A stretch of 7,918 bases of DNA from Planctomycetota bacterium (GCA_020425885.1 JAGQRA010000901.1:1-7918); one strand, 5' to 3'. Shown: positions 1-6,655, numbered from the stretch's first letter. Program-made: numbers and translations. Notes: generated from the sequence alone by a model not told the origin.

Positions 1-195
1 GGTAGCGGCGGTGGCGGCGGTGGTGGCCGCGGCGGCTACGGTGGTGGTCGCGGCGGTAGCGGCGGCGGCAGTGGCGGTGGTCGCGGTGGCTACGGCGGCG
101 GTCGTGGCGGCAGCGGCGGCGGCCGTGGTGGCTACGGTGGCGGCCGCGGTGGTCGCGACGACTTCGGTGGTGGTGGCGGCGACGACGAGTGGTAA
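1..195 (+). CDS. C-terminal RGG/RGGY glycine-rich tail of a probable RNA-binding protein (partial)
   Basis: Only the last 64 codons are present; the gene begins before the window. Frame 1 reads almost purely Gly with regularly placed Arg, Tyr and Ser. There are six RGG triplets (window residues 10, 17, 28, 35, 42, 49), three followed by Tyr (RGGYGGG) and two by Ser (RGGSGGG), mostly seven residues apart. The tail closes with an acidic end (DDF, then DDEW) and TAA. Synonymous third positions vary between the repeat copies, so the protein pattern rather than the DNA appears to be kept. RGG/RGGY tails of this kind are known on bacterial RRM-domain glycine-rich proteins and on some DEAD-box helicases, where they bind RNA weakly and can promote condensation. 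The folded domain lies outside the window, so the family cannot be decided. The other frames here (Ala/Val-rich on +, Pro-rich on -) are shadows. Confidence 0.85.
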   Translation, partial: GSGGGGGGGRGGYGGGRGGSGGGSGGGRGGYGGGRGGSGGGRGGYGGGRGGRDDFGGGGGDDEW

Positions 196-270
196 CTCCG
201 TCCGTCTGCTGACCGCGATTCGACAGCAGCCTCCAGGCGGTTCCTTGGCTCAGCCAGCAGCGAACCGCGG

Positions 271-306
271 AGCAGGCCACGGCCTGCTACTGGACCCTGG
301 GTCCAG
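271..306. repeat. Two adjacent perfect stem-loops
   Basis: AGCAGGCC (271-278) and GGCCTGCT (281-288) form a perfect 8-bp inverted repeat around AC. Directly after it, CTGGACC (290-296) and GGTCCAG (300-306) form a perfect 7-bp inverted repeat around CTG. A shorter GCTC-TC-GAGC palindrome follows at 307-316. These begin 76 bases past the upstream stop codon and carry no T-run on either strand. They may be part of a bidirectional 3' end or RNA-stabilising structure for the convergent transcripts. Confidence 0.5.
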
Positions 307-317
307 GCTCTCGAGCA

Positions 318-360
318 GACCTCGGCACTTCCGGGTCCGGCACTTCGGGGTGCTGAGGTC
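318..360. terminator. Long imperfect hairpin, possible bidirectional terminator
   Basis: GACCTCGGCAC (318-328) pairs with GTGCTGAGGTC (350-360) over 11 bp with one G-T pair. The 21-base loop contains a smaller CCGG-GT-CCGG palindrome (331-340). The octamer GGCACTTC occurs twice (324-331 and 339-346). The site sits between two converging transcription units, where a terminator is expected, but no T-tract follows on either strand. If it terminates transcription it does so without the usual U-run. Confidence 0.35.
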
Positions 361-386
361 CTTGCCCAGGGAGGGCTGAGCCATGC

Positions 387-403
387 CAGTGCCGCAACGG
401 CGT
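387..403 (-). repeat. Inverted copy of the tandem-repeat core
   Basis: Read on the - strand this segment is ACGCCGTTGCGGCACTG. The third unit of the array (550-568) reads ACGCCGCGTTGCGGCGCTG. They match at 16 of 17 positions if a 2-base CG is skipped. The array is thus preceded by an inverted copy of its core, which could pair with it in a single strand. Confidence 0.5.
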
Positions 404-417
404 CAATGGCTCTGACT

Positions 418-574
418 GCCCGCGGCCAGGAACGCCGCGTCACGGCCCGCAGCGGCGCCAAGTGGCGTGTTTGCCCGCGGCCAGGAACGCCGCGTTGCGG
501 CCCGCAGCGCCGCAGCGGCGCCAAGTGGTGTGTTTGCCCGGAGCCAGGAACGCCGCGTTGCGGCGCTGCAATAC
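418..574. repeat. Degenerate direct tandem repeat, 2 full units and 1 partial
   Basis: Unit 1 is 418-472 (55 bp), unit 2 is 473-535 (63 bp), and a partial unit 3 runs from 536 to about 574. Each starts with GCCCG, keeps GCCAGGAACGCCGCGT, and units 1 and 2 end with a small hairpin (CGCC-AAGT-GGCG) followed by TGTTT. The 8-bp length difference is an extra copy of a GCAGCGCC-like segment in unit 2. In unit 2 the hairpin's right arm changes to GGTG, which still pairs by a G-U in RNA. The array ends directly at the stop codon of the small - strand gene. There are no spacers of CRISPR type. Confidence 0.75.
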
Positions 575-575
575 T

Positions 576-737
576 CTACTGCCCGGGGATGTTCCAGCGC
601 TCGACGAACGTCGGCAGACCCATGGCCGTGGCGAGCAGGTAGAAACCGACGAGGATCAGGAGGCCGATGACGAAGCCGAAACCGGCGGGGGCTGCTTCCT
701 TGGGGTCGATCGGGAACGGTTGCTTCGATTCGCTCAT
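576..737 (-). CDS. Small single-span membrane protein, 53 residues, unknown function
   Basis: The frame starts with ATG at 737 and ends with TAG at 576. The N-terminus (about residues 1-17) is polar and begins MSESKQPFPIDPKEAAP. One strong hydrophobic segment follows at about residues 19-40 (starting GFGFVIGLLILVGFY), and then a short tail with TFVERWNIPGQ. This is the layout of a small single-pass inner-membrane protein. No lipobox or signal-peptidase site is seen. It lies 56 bases downstream of the M1 peptidase stop on the same strand and is likely co-transcribed with it. No Shine-Dalgarno is visible upstream of the ATG, which is also true of most neighbours. I do not recognise the family; a subunit or assembly partner of a membrane complex is possible but unsupported. 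The clear TM profile and operon position make a real gene likely. Confidence 0.65.
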   Translation of the reverse strand: MSESKQPFPIDPKEAAPAGFGFVIGLLILVGFYLLATAMGLPTFVERWNIPGQ

Positions 738-793
738 GAGTCGCGACGGAGAATAGGAATCGCGGGCCGAAACGCGAGTCAGGGATCGGGATT

Positions 794-2632
794 TCAGTCC
801 TTGGCCTTGAAGCCGAGCATGGCGTCGAGCGTGCGCTGGGATACGGCGTGGTAGCGCGGCCGGGCCCGGCGGTAGATCGAATCGGCTCGGGCCTTGCCGT
901 CCTCGGCCGCGAGCAGGGCCTCGTAGAGCGGCTTGAGGAACTTGCGCCGGCCGACCGTCATCAGGAACAGCTCGAGGCGGCGGTCGACGGCGCGGTAGTC
1001 AGCGCGCACCGCCAGGGCCAGCCAGGCCGCGAGGATCTCGCTGTTGCCGCTGCGGGTGAAGGCGAAGGCTTCGTCGAGTTCGGCCAACCGGGCCGGCGTG
1101 GGTTTGCCGAGACCGTCGAGGAAGCGCAGCCACTGCTGCGTGACCCAACCCTCGGTCTGCAGTTCGCTGGCCTTGGTCCCGTCGAGCCATCGCGCCTTCT
1201 CGGCGTCGGTCTGGGCGAACAACCGGCTCTCGGGCAACGGCGCATCGCCGGGAAGGCCCGTGCCACGGACCCAGGTCGCGACATCCACGGCCGCGGCGGC
1301 TGCCGGGTCCTGTTGCAGCAACTCGCGAGTGAGGAAGTCGAGGAACTCGTCGGTGGTCACGCTCTGGAACGCGTGGGAGTCGAACCAGCTGCGCAGGAAG
1401 GTGTCGAGGCGCGGCCGGCCGAAGGCGACCTCGAGCCGGCGCAGGAACGCCGCGCCCTTGTCGTAGGCGATGGCGGTCATGCCGTCATCGGGGTTGCGGC
1501 CGGCGAGGTCGATGTGGAGCACCTGATCGCGCGGCGCCAACGTCGCCAGTTCGGCGGTGAGACCCTGCATGCCGAGCGCGATCTCCATCTTGGCGCGATC
1601 GTCGCCGTAGACGTGCTCCATGATGCGTTGCTCGAGGTAGACCGTGAAACCCTCGTTGAGCCAGAAGTCGCGCCAGGTCGCATTGGTCACGGTGTTGCCC
1701 GACCAGCTGTGGGCCAGCTCGTGAGCGACGAGGGCGACCAGCGATTTGTCACCGGCGAGGATCGTCGGCGTCGCGAAGGTCAGGCAGGGGTTCTCCATGC
1801 CGCCGAACGGGAACGACGGCGGCAGCACGAGCAGGTCGTAGCGACCCCAGCGGTAGGGGCCGAACAGCTGCTCGCAGGCCTGCACCATGGTCTCCATGTC
1901 CGACAGCTCGGCGGCCGCCGAATCGAGCATCGACGGTTCGGCCCAGACGGCACAGCGCTCGCTGATCGCGGCGCTGGCGAGATCGCCGCAGGCCAGCGCG
2001 ATCAGGTAGCTCGGCACCGGCTTGTCCATCGCGAAGCGCGTCGTGTCGCCGTCGACGCTACGTTCGACCGCGCTCATCACGGTCGTCAGGCCGGCGGGGG
2101 CGGTGATGCTGCCGGTCCAGGTGACGCGCACGGCCGGCGAGTCCTGCAGCGGAATCCAGGATCGGGTCAGGATCGCCTGTCCCTGCGTGAACAGGAACGG
2201 AGCCTTGCCGCCGCTGGTCTGTTCCGGGCCGAGCCACTGCATCGCCGCCGCGGCGGGCGCGGTCGAGTAGGTGATGCCGACCCGCTCGGTGTCGGGCTGC
2301 AGCGTGATCGACAGCTTGCGGCCGAGCACCGGGTCGGCAGCGGCCAGCTCGTACGACAACGGGCGGTCCTGGTCGTCGATGACGCGCTCGATCGTGAGGT
2401 CGATGGTGTCGAGCACCAACGGCGCCGCCTGGTCGCTGCGTTGCAAGGTGTGCCAGACCGTGCCGGAGGCCACGCTGCGGTCGAAGTCGAGTGCGAGCTC
2501 GAGGTCGAGGTGGTTGCTCCTGACCTGATCGGGGCGGGCGTAGCTGTGCAGATCCTGGTCGGCCATCACGGATTCCGGGTCGGGGACTGTGCTGCAGGCG
2601 GCGAGGACCGGCAGCAGGGTGGCGAGGCGCAT
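794..2632 (-). CDS. M1-family zinc aminopeptidase, leukotriene-A4-hydrolase type, predicted lipoprotein
   Basis: A 612-residue protein that should remove N-terminal residues from peptides. The zinc site is complete: HELAH at 304-308, and Glu327 gives the HExxH-x18-E spacing. The substrate-anchoring motif GGMEN is at 277-281, inside PPSFPFGGMENP, which is the LTA4H version rather than the PepN version. Tyr390 in MTAIAYDKG matches the family's transition-state Tyr, and a QGQA segment (150-153) corresponds to the substrate-pocket loop. The C-terminal third (about 460-605, including GRRKFLKPLYEAL) fits the helical LTA4H C-domain, and the length is that of human LTA4H (about 610). The N-terminus, MRLATLLPVLAAC, is a short signal peptide with lipobox LAAC, predicting Cys13 lipidation and an envelope location. 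No Shine-Dalgarno precedes the ATG. Epoxide-hydrolase activity cannot be inferred. Family assignment is very secure; exact substrate is unknown. Confidence 0.95.
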   Translation of the reverse strand: MRLATLLPVLAACSTVPDPESVMADQDLHSYARPDQVRSNHLDLELALDFDRSVASGTVWHTLQRSDQAAPLVLDTIDLTIERVIDDQDRPLSYELAAADPVLGRKLSITLQPDTERVGITYSTAPAAAAMQWLGPEQTSGGKAPFLFTQGQAILTRSWIPLQDSPAVRVTWTGSITAPAGLTTVMSAVERSVDGDTTRFAMDKPVPSYLIALACGDLASAAISERCAVWAEPSMLDSAAAELSDMETMVQACEQLFGPYRWGRYDLLVLPPSFPFGGMENPCLTFATPTILAGDKSLVALVAHELAHSWSGNTVTNATWRDFWLNEGFTVYLEQRIMEHVYGDDRAKMEIALGMQGLTAELATLAPRDQVLHIDLAGRNPDDGMTAIAYDKGAAFLRRLEVAFGRPRLDTFLRSWFDSHAFQSVTTDEFLDFLTRELLQQDPAAAAAVDVATWVRGTGLPGDAPLPESRLFAQTDAEKARWLDGTKASELQTEGWVTQQWLRFLDGLGKPTPARLAELDEAFAFTRSGNSEILAAWLALAVRADYRAVDRRLELFLMTVGRRKFLKPLYEALLAAEDGKARADSIYRRARPRYHAVSQRTLDAMLGFKAKD

Positions 2633-2638
2633 GCGCGC

Positions 2639-2666
2639 GTTGTATTGGCAACCGAGGCCGGTTCAA
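2639..2666 (-). promoter_or_regulatory. Candidate promoter for the M1 peptidase, leaderless geometry
   Basis: On the - strand, TTGAAC (2666-2661) and TACAAC (2644-2639) are separated by 16 bases and match four of six consensus positions each. Only six bases (GCGCGC) separate the -10 box from the ATG, so a start at the usual distance would begin at the A of the start codon. This agrees with the absence of a ribosome-binding site. The match is moderate and in GC-rich DNA, so it is tentative. Confidence 0.4.
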
Positions 2667-2709
2667 ACCACAACCGTGCCGCCGGGGGATGGGGTCACGC
2701 GTTGCACGC

Positions 2710-2738
2710 TTGCCCGCGGCTGTTCGCCTCGTCACAAT
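2710..2738 (+). promoter_or_regulatory. Candidate promoter for thrS
   Basis: TTGCCC (2710-2715) and CACAAT (2733-2738) are separated by 17 bases, with four of six consensus matches each. A start near 2745 would give a leader of about 33 bases, too short for a T-box or a ThrRS-binding operator like that of E. coli. No Shine-Dalgarno lies before the thrS ATG. An overlapping TTGCAC (2702-2707) is a weaker alternative -35. Confidence 0.35.
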
Positions 2739-2777
2739 CCTCGCCCCGCAACTGCGGCCCTTCCCTCAAGCAACGCC

Positions 2778-4727
2778 ATGTCCTCGACCAGAAGCCTGAT
2801 CCGACTCACCCTCCCCGATGGTTCCGTCCGCGAGTACCCGGCCGGCACGACGGGGATGGACGTCGCCGCCTCGATCGGCCGCGGTCTGGCCAAGGCGGCG
2901 GTCGGCATCGAGCTCGATGGCGAGGTGCAGAGTCTGCAGCTGCCGATCGAGCGCTCGGCCGACATCAAGATCCTGGTGCGCGACAGCAAGGAAGGTCTCG
3001 AGGTGCTGCGCCATTCGGCGGCGCACGTGCTCGCCGACGCCGTCAAGCGCATCCGCCCCGGGGCCAAGCTGTGGAAGGGTCCCCCGGTCGACGATCCGCG
3101 CTACGGCTTCTACTACGACATCGACTTCGGCGAGGAGCCGATCACGGCCGACGACCTGCCGAAGCTCGAGGAGCTGATGCACGAGATCATCAAGGCCGAC
3201 GTGCCGTTCGTGCGCGAGGAGTTCGCGCGCGACGACGCCCGCAGGCTGATGGTCGAGTGCGGCGAGGACTACAAGGTCGCGACCATCGACAAGATCCCGA
3301 GCGACGACCCGATCTCGTTCTTCCGTTCGGGTGACTTCGTCGATCTCTGCCGCGGGCCGCACCTGCCGACTACCGGCCGGATCGGCGACGGCATCGCGGT
3401 GCTGGCGTTGGCCGGAGCCTATTTCGGCGACGACGCCGGCAACAAGATGCTGACCCGCATCTACGGCCACGCCTTCGCCGACAGGCAGGCGATGGAGGAG
3501 CACCGCCACAATCTCGACGAGGCCGCCAAACGCGATCACCGCCGGCTCGGTGTCGACCTCGATCTGTTCTCGACCATGGGTGATCTCGGCGCCGGCCTCG
3601 TGCTGTGGCACCCCAAGGGCGGCTTCGTGCGCCACAAGATGGAGGAGTACTGGCGCCAGGCGCACCTGCGCGGCGGCTACGACCTCGTCAACTCGCCGCA
3701 CATCGCCAAGTCGGATCTGTGGCAGACCTCGGGCCACCTCGACTTCTACCGGGAGTCGATGTACTCGGGCATCGACATCGACGGCGCCGAGTACCGGCTC
3801 AAGCCGATGAACTGCCCGTTCCACGTCCAGATCTTCAAGCACAAGCGGCGCAGCTATCGCGAGCTGCCGTTCCGCTGGGCGGAGCTCGGCACCGTCTATC
3901 GCTACGAGAACCAGGGCTCGCTGCACGGCCTGTTGCGCGTGCGCGGTTTCACCCAGGACGACGCCCACCTGTTCCTGCGCGAGGATCAGGTCGAGAGCGA
4001 GATCGAGCGCTGCCTGCAGTTCGTGATCTCGATGCTGCGGGCCTTCGGCTTCGATCAGTACGAGATGATGCTGAGCACCAAGCCCGAGAAGTTCGTCGGC
4101 GACGACGCCGGCTGGGACAAGGCCACGGCCGCGCTCGAGGCGGCGCTGAAGTCGACCGGCCTGCCGTTCGGCGTCGACGAGGGCGGCGGCGCGTTCTACG
4201 GCCCGAAGATCGACGTCAAGATCAAGGACTCGCTCGGCCGCACCTGGCAGTGTTCGACGATCCAGTGCGACTTCAACCTGCCCGAGCGCTTCGACATGAC
4301 CTACATCGACCAGGACGGCAACAAGACGCGGCCGGTGATGGTGCACCGGGCGCTGCTCGGCTCGCTCGAGCGCTTCTTCGGCATCTTCGTCGAGCACCAC
4401 GGCGGTGCCTTCCCGGTCTGGATCGCGCCGGTACAGGCCGTGCTGCTCAGCGTCGGCGAGCGTCATGCCGAGGCGGTCGGCCGGATGTCGGCCGACCTGA
4501 AGGCGCGCGATCTGCGGGTCACGGCCGACGATTCGAGCGACAAGATCGGCCAGAAGATCCGCCACCACCTGTGGACCGAGAAGGTGCCGATGATCGGCGT
4601 CGTCGGCGACAAGGAGGTCGAGGCCGGGACGGTGCAGGTGCGGTCGCGCGCCGACGGTGACCTCGGCGCCATGGCGGTCGCCGAGTTCGGCGATCTGCTC
4701 GAGAAGATGGGCAACGAGCGCAGGTAG
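2778..4727 (+). CDS. thrS: Threonyl-tRNA synthetase
   Basis: A 649-residue cytoplasmic class II synthetase that charges tRNA-Thr. A TGS domain is at about 7-68 (LIRLTLPDGSVREYPAG). The editing domain follows with HSAAH (His79, His83) and CRGPH (Cys191, His195), which clear Ser-tRNA-Thr. The catalytic core carries KPMNCP (342-347), motif 2 with Arg375 in YRYENQGSLHG, RVRGFTQDDAH ending at His397, and motif 3 in HRALLGSLERFFG (from 523). The zinc ligands Cys346, His397 and His523 each sit 12 residues after E. coli Cys334, His385 and His511. The anticodon-binding domain occupies about 545-645. The frame is open further upstream, to 2589, but that would overlap the divergent peptidase gene, whereas 2778 starts exactly at a normal TGS N-terminus. 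aceK follows 28 bases later. All key residues are present; nothing is broken. Confidence 0.98.
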   Translation: MSSTRSLIRLTLPDGSVREYPAGTTGMDVAASIGRGLAKAAVGIELDGEVQSLQLPIERSADIKILVRDSKEGLEVLRHSAAHVLADAVKRIRPGAKLWKGPPVDDPRYGFYYDIDFGEEPITADDLPKLEELMHEIIKADVPFVREEFARDDARRLMVECGEDYKVATIDKIPSDDPISFFRSGDFVDLCRGPHLPTTGRIGDGIAVLALAGAYFGDDAGNKMLTRIYGHAFADRQAMEEHRHNLDEAAKRDHRRLGVDLDLFSTMGDLGAGLVLWHPKGGFVRHKMEEYWRQAHLRGGYDLVNSPHIAKSDLWQTSGHLDFYRESMYSGIDIDGAEYRLKPMNCPFHVQIFKHKRRSYRELPFRWAELGTVYRYENQGSLHGLLRVRGFTQDDAHLFLREDQVESEIERCLQFVISMLRAFGFDQYEMMLSTKPEKFVGDDAGWDKATAALEAALKSTGLPFGVDEGGGAFYGPKIDVKIKDSLGRTWQCSTIQCDFNLPERFDMTYIDQDGNKTRPVMVHRALLGSLERFFGIFVEHHGGAFPVWIAPVQAVLLSVGERHAEAVGRMSADLKARDLRVTADDSSDKIGQKIRHHLWTEKVPMIGVVGDKEVEAGTVQVRSRADGDLGAMAVAEFGDLLEKMGNERR

Positions 4728-4755
4728 GCCTCCGGCGCGGCCGATAGCTCGGGGG

Positions 4756-6483
4756 ATGACCGCCGGGCTCGACCGCGCCACCGCTATCGACACCTGCGCC
4801 GCGACCCTGCGGGCGGCGTTCCTCGGCTACAACGCCGCCTTCCGCGCCATCACCCGGCGCGCCGGCCGGCACTTCGAGAACCGCGATTGGCACGACGGCC
4901 AGCTCGACGCCGCCCGCCGTATCGATCTCTACGATCACCACGTCGACGAGACCGTCACCGCCGTCGCCCGGCTGCTGGCCGACGAGGTGCGTGACCGTGG
5001 GCTGTGGCGCGACATCAAGGCCCGCTTCGCCGCGCTGATCGCCGACCTGCCCGACGTCGAGTTCGCCAAGACCTACTTCAGCTCGGTGTCGCGGCGCACG
5101 TTCGGCACCGTCGGCATCGAGCCCGAGCTCGAGTTCCAGGGCGAGGAGACGATCCCGCTGCGCAACACCGACGGGCCGGTGGTCGGACGCAACTACACCA
5201 ATCGCGGCGATCTGGCGGCGATGTTCGACGCGTTGCTCGCCGACTACGCCTGGAACGTGCCGTTCGCGCACCGGCGCGACTGCGCCGGCTACATCGCCGA
5301 ACGGGTCACGGCCCACTACCGCGACCACGAGAAGGCGGACGCCGTGCTCTGCGTCGACATGATCGCGCCGGTGTTCTACCGCGACACGCGCGCCTACGTG
5401 ATCGGCAAGGTGACCGGCTGGACCCGATCGACGCCGATCGCCATCGCGTTCGCCAACACCGAAGGCGGCATCGTCGTCGACGCGGTGATCCTGTCCGAAC
5501 GCGGCGTCCGCGTCATGTTCGGCTTCGCGCGCGCCTACTTCCACGTCGACCTCGACCCGGTCGGTCCGGCCGTGGTGTTCCTGCGCAAGGTGATGCCACG
5601 CCACACCGTGCACGAGCTGTTCACGGTCCTCGGTCGGGCCAAGCAGGGCAAGACCGAGCGCTTCCGCGCGCTGGCCCGACACCTGTCGTTCTCGACCGAT
5701 CGCTTCATGGTCGCGCCGGGCACCAAGGGCATGGTCATGGCGGTGTTCACGCTGCCGTCGTTCGACGTCGTGTTCAAGCTGATGCGCGACCGCTTCGCGC
5801 CGCCGAAGGACATCTCGCACCGCGAGGTCGAACGGCGCTATCAGCTGGTGCGCCGGAGCAACAAGTCGGGCCGGCTCGTCGATGCCCAGGAGTTCCGCAT
5901 GCTGCGGCTGCCGCGCGAGCGGTTCGAGGACGCGCTGCTCGCCGAGCTGCTCACCGAGTGCGGCGACCGGGTCGCCGTCGACGGCGCCTCGGTGGTGCTG
6001 CGCCACGTCTGGATCGAGCGTCGGCTGCGGCCGTTGGACCTCTACCTGCAGGAGGTCGGCGAGCGCGACGCAGCCCGCGCCGTCGTCGACTACGGTCAGG
6101 CGCTGCGCGATCTGGCGGCGACCAACGTGTTCCCTGGCGATCTGCTGACCAAGAACTTCGGCGTCAGCACCATGGGCCACGTCATCTTCTACGACTACGA
6201 CGAGGTGGTGCCGCTGATCGACTGCGTGTTCCGCGACCTGCCGGTGGCGGTGCATCCCGACGACGAGATCAGCGCCGAGCCATGGTTCTCGGTCGGACCG
6301 AACGATGTCTTCCCCGAGGAGTTCGCCCGCTTCCTCGGCTTCACGGCGGCGCAGCTGGCGGTCTTCAGAGAGGCCCACGGTGAGGTGCTGACGGCGGCGT
6401 TCTGGCGCGGCCTGCAACGCCGCCACCTGAACGGCGAGGTCGTCGAGGTGCTGCCCTACCTGCCGCGGCCGGCGCGGCCGTGA
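4756..6483 (+). CDS. aceK: Isocitrate dehydrogenase kinase/phosphatase
   Basis: A 575-residue cytoplasmic bifunctional enzyme (E. coli AceK is 578). It phosphorylates isocitrate dehydrogenase to switch it off and dephosphorylates it to restore it, setting the split between TCA cycle and glyoxylate bypass. The N-terminal regulatory domain covers about 1-310 (ENRDWHDGQLDAARRIDLYD near 41-60). The kinase fold has the ATP loop APGTKGMV (320-327), Lys341 in VVFKLMRD, Asp376 (SGRLVDAQEF), FPGDLLTKNFG with Asp462 and Asn467, and FYDYDE with Asp480 and Asp482. The key residues lie five after E. coli Lys336, Asp371, Asp457, Asn462 and Asp475, so both activities should be intact. The ATG at 4756 fits the family N-terminus; the frame stays open upstream but would overlap thrS. 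Only GGGGG abuts the ATG, too close for a normal Shine-Dalgarno. No aceA, aceB or icd is in the window, unlike the enteric aceBAK operon. Confidence 0.97.
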   Translation: MTAGLDRATAIDTCAATLRAAFLGYNAAFRAITRRAGRHFENRDWHDGQLDAARRIDLYDHHVDETVTAVARLLADEVRDRGLWRDIKARFAALIADLPDVEFAKTYFSSVSRRTFGTVGIEPELEFQGEETIPLRNTDGPVVGRNYTNRGDLAAMFDALLADYAWNVPFAHRRDCAGYIAERVTAHYRDHEKADAVLCVDMIAPVFYRDTRAYVIGKVTGWTRSTPIAIAFANTEGGIVVDAVILSERGVRVMFGFARAYFHVDLDPVGPAVVFLRKVMPRHTVHELFTVLGRAKQGKTERFRALARHLSFSTDRFMVAPGTKGMVMAVFTLPSFDVVFKLMRDRFAPPKDISHREVERRYQLVRRSNKSGRLVDAQEFRMLRLPRERFEDALLAELLTECGDRVAVDGASVVLRHVWIERRLRPLDLYLQEVGERDAARAVVDYGQALRDLAATNVFPGDLLTKNFGVSTMGHVIFYDYDEVVPLIDCVFRDLPVAVHPDDEISAEPWFSVGPNDVFPEEFARFLGFTAAQLAVFREAHGEVLTAAFWRGLQRRHLNGEVVEVLPYLPRPARP

Positions 6484-6604
6484 GCGCGGGGTGGGTGGCC
6501 GCCGGGGCGCCGCGCCGCCGGGGCCCGGGAACTCCAGGCGGCGGCCGCTTGCGACCGATACGCCGTTGCGGTGGGTGCCTGGGCGCCCTACCTTTCCGGG
6601 CCTC

Positions 6605-6633
6605 GCGCGAGTGCGTCGCGCCCGTTTGCTTTT
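6605..6633 (+). terminator. Hairpin with U-rich tail upstream of infC (terminator or attenuator)
   Basis: GCGCGA (6605-6610) and TCGCGC (6616-6621) form a perfect 6-bp stem with a 5-base loop. They are followed by CCGTTTGCTTTT (6622-6633), in which seven of the twelve bases are T. A competing outer pairing is GGGC (6598-6601) with GCCC (6620-6623). This is the most terminator-like structure between aceK and infC. It may end the thrS-aceK transcript or act as a leader attenuator for infC. The T-run is interrupted, so efficiency is uncertain. Confidence 0.4.
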
Positions 6634-6638
6634 CCGAC

Positions 6639-6645
6639 AAAGGAG
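6639..6645 (+). promoter_or_regulatory. Strong Shine-Dalgarno, AAAGGAG, serving a leader ORF rather than infC
   Basis: AAAGGAG at 6639-6645 is the best ribosome-binding site I found in the window. It lies 10 bases before GTG 6656 but 35 bases before the infC ATG, too far to load ribosomes there directly. infC itself has only AGAGGA (6672-6677) three bases before its ATG, which is unusually close. Confidence 0.6.
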
Positions 6646-6655
6646 TCCGTAGCAC

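Larger units (their letters stand above)
196..575. other. Non-coding convergent intergenic region with stem-loops and repeats
   Basis: This region lies between the end of the RGG-protein gene on + and the end of the small membrane-protein gene on -, so two transcripts converge on it. Open frames exist on both strands, but they are built from the repeat array, differ between repeat copies by non-multiples of three (8 bp), and look like no known protein. I see no tRNA or rRNA. What it does hold is a run of hairpins (271-360), a degenerate tandem repeat (418-574) and an inverted copy of the repeat core (387-403), listed separately. Confidence 0.7.

Noticed and set aside
418..574. CRISPR array
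   Set aside because: Units are contiguous and 55-63 bp long, with no unique spacers and no cas genes nearby.
406..854. Overlapping + strand frames across the repeat array
   Set aside because: They are translations of the tandem repeat in different frames and run antisense through the small membrane-protein gene; no start signal or domain.
2633..2777. T-box or ThrRS operator before thrS
   Set aside because: The gap is only 145 bases and shared with a divergent promoter; no T-box sequence, specifier stem or tRNA-like arm is visible.
2589..2777. Upstream start for thrS at 2589
   Set aside because: It would overlap the divergent peptidase gene and add 63 residues with no TGS similarity; ATG 2778 gives the normal N-terminus.
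848..3334. Very long + strand open frame opposite the M1 peptidase and into thrS
   Set aside because: It lies antisense to a gene with a complete zinc site and then runs out of frame through thrS. It is an artefact of third-position GC bias.
4657..4755. Upstream start for aceK inside thrS
   Set aside because: It adds 33 residues that are a shadow of the thrS 3' end; ATG 4756 gives 575 residues, the family length.
2766..4793. Long - strand open frame opposite thrS
   Set aside because: Composition is Asp/Leu/Val/Arg shadow sequence with no domain; thrS on + has every catalytic residue.
4519..6426. Long - strand open frame opposite aceK
   Set aside because: It is a shadow of aceK, with no recognisable motif and His/Arg-rich composition.
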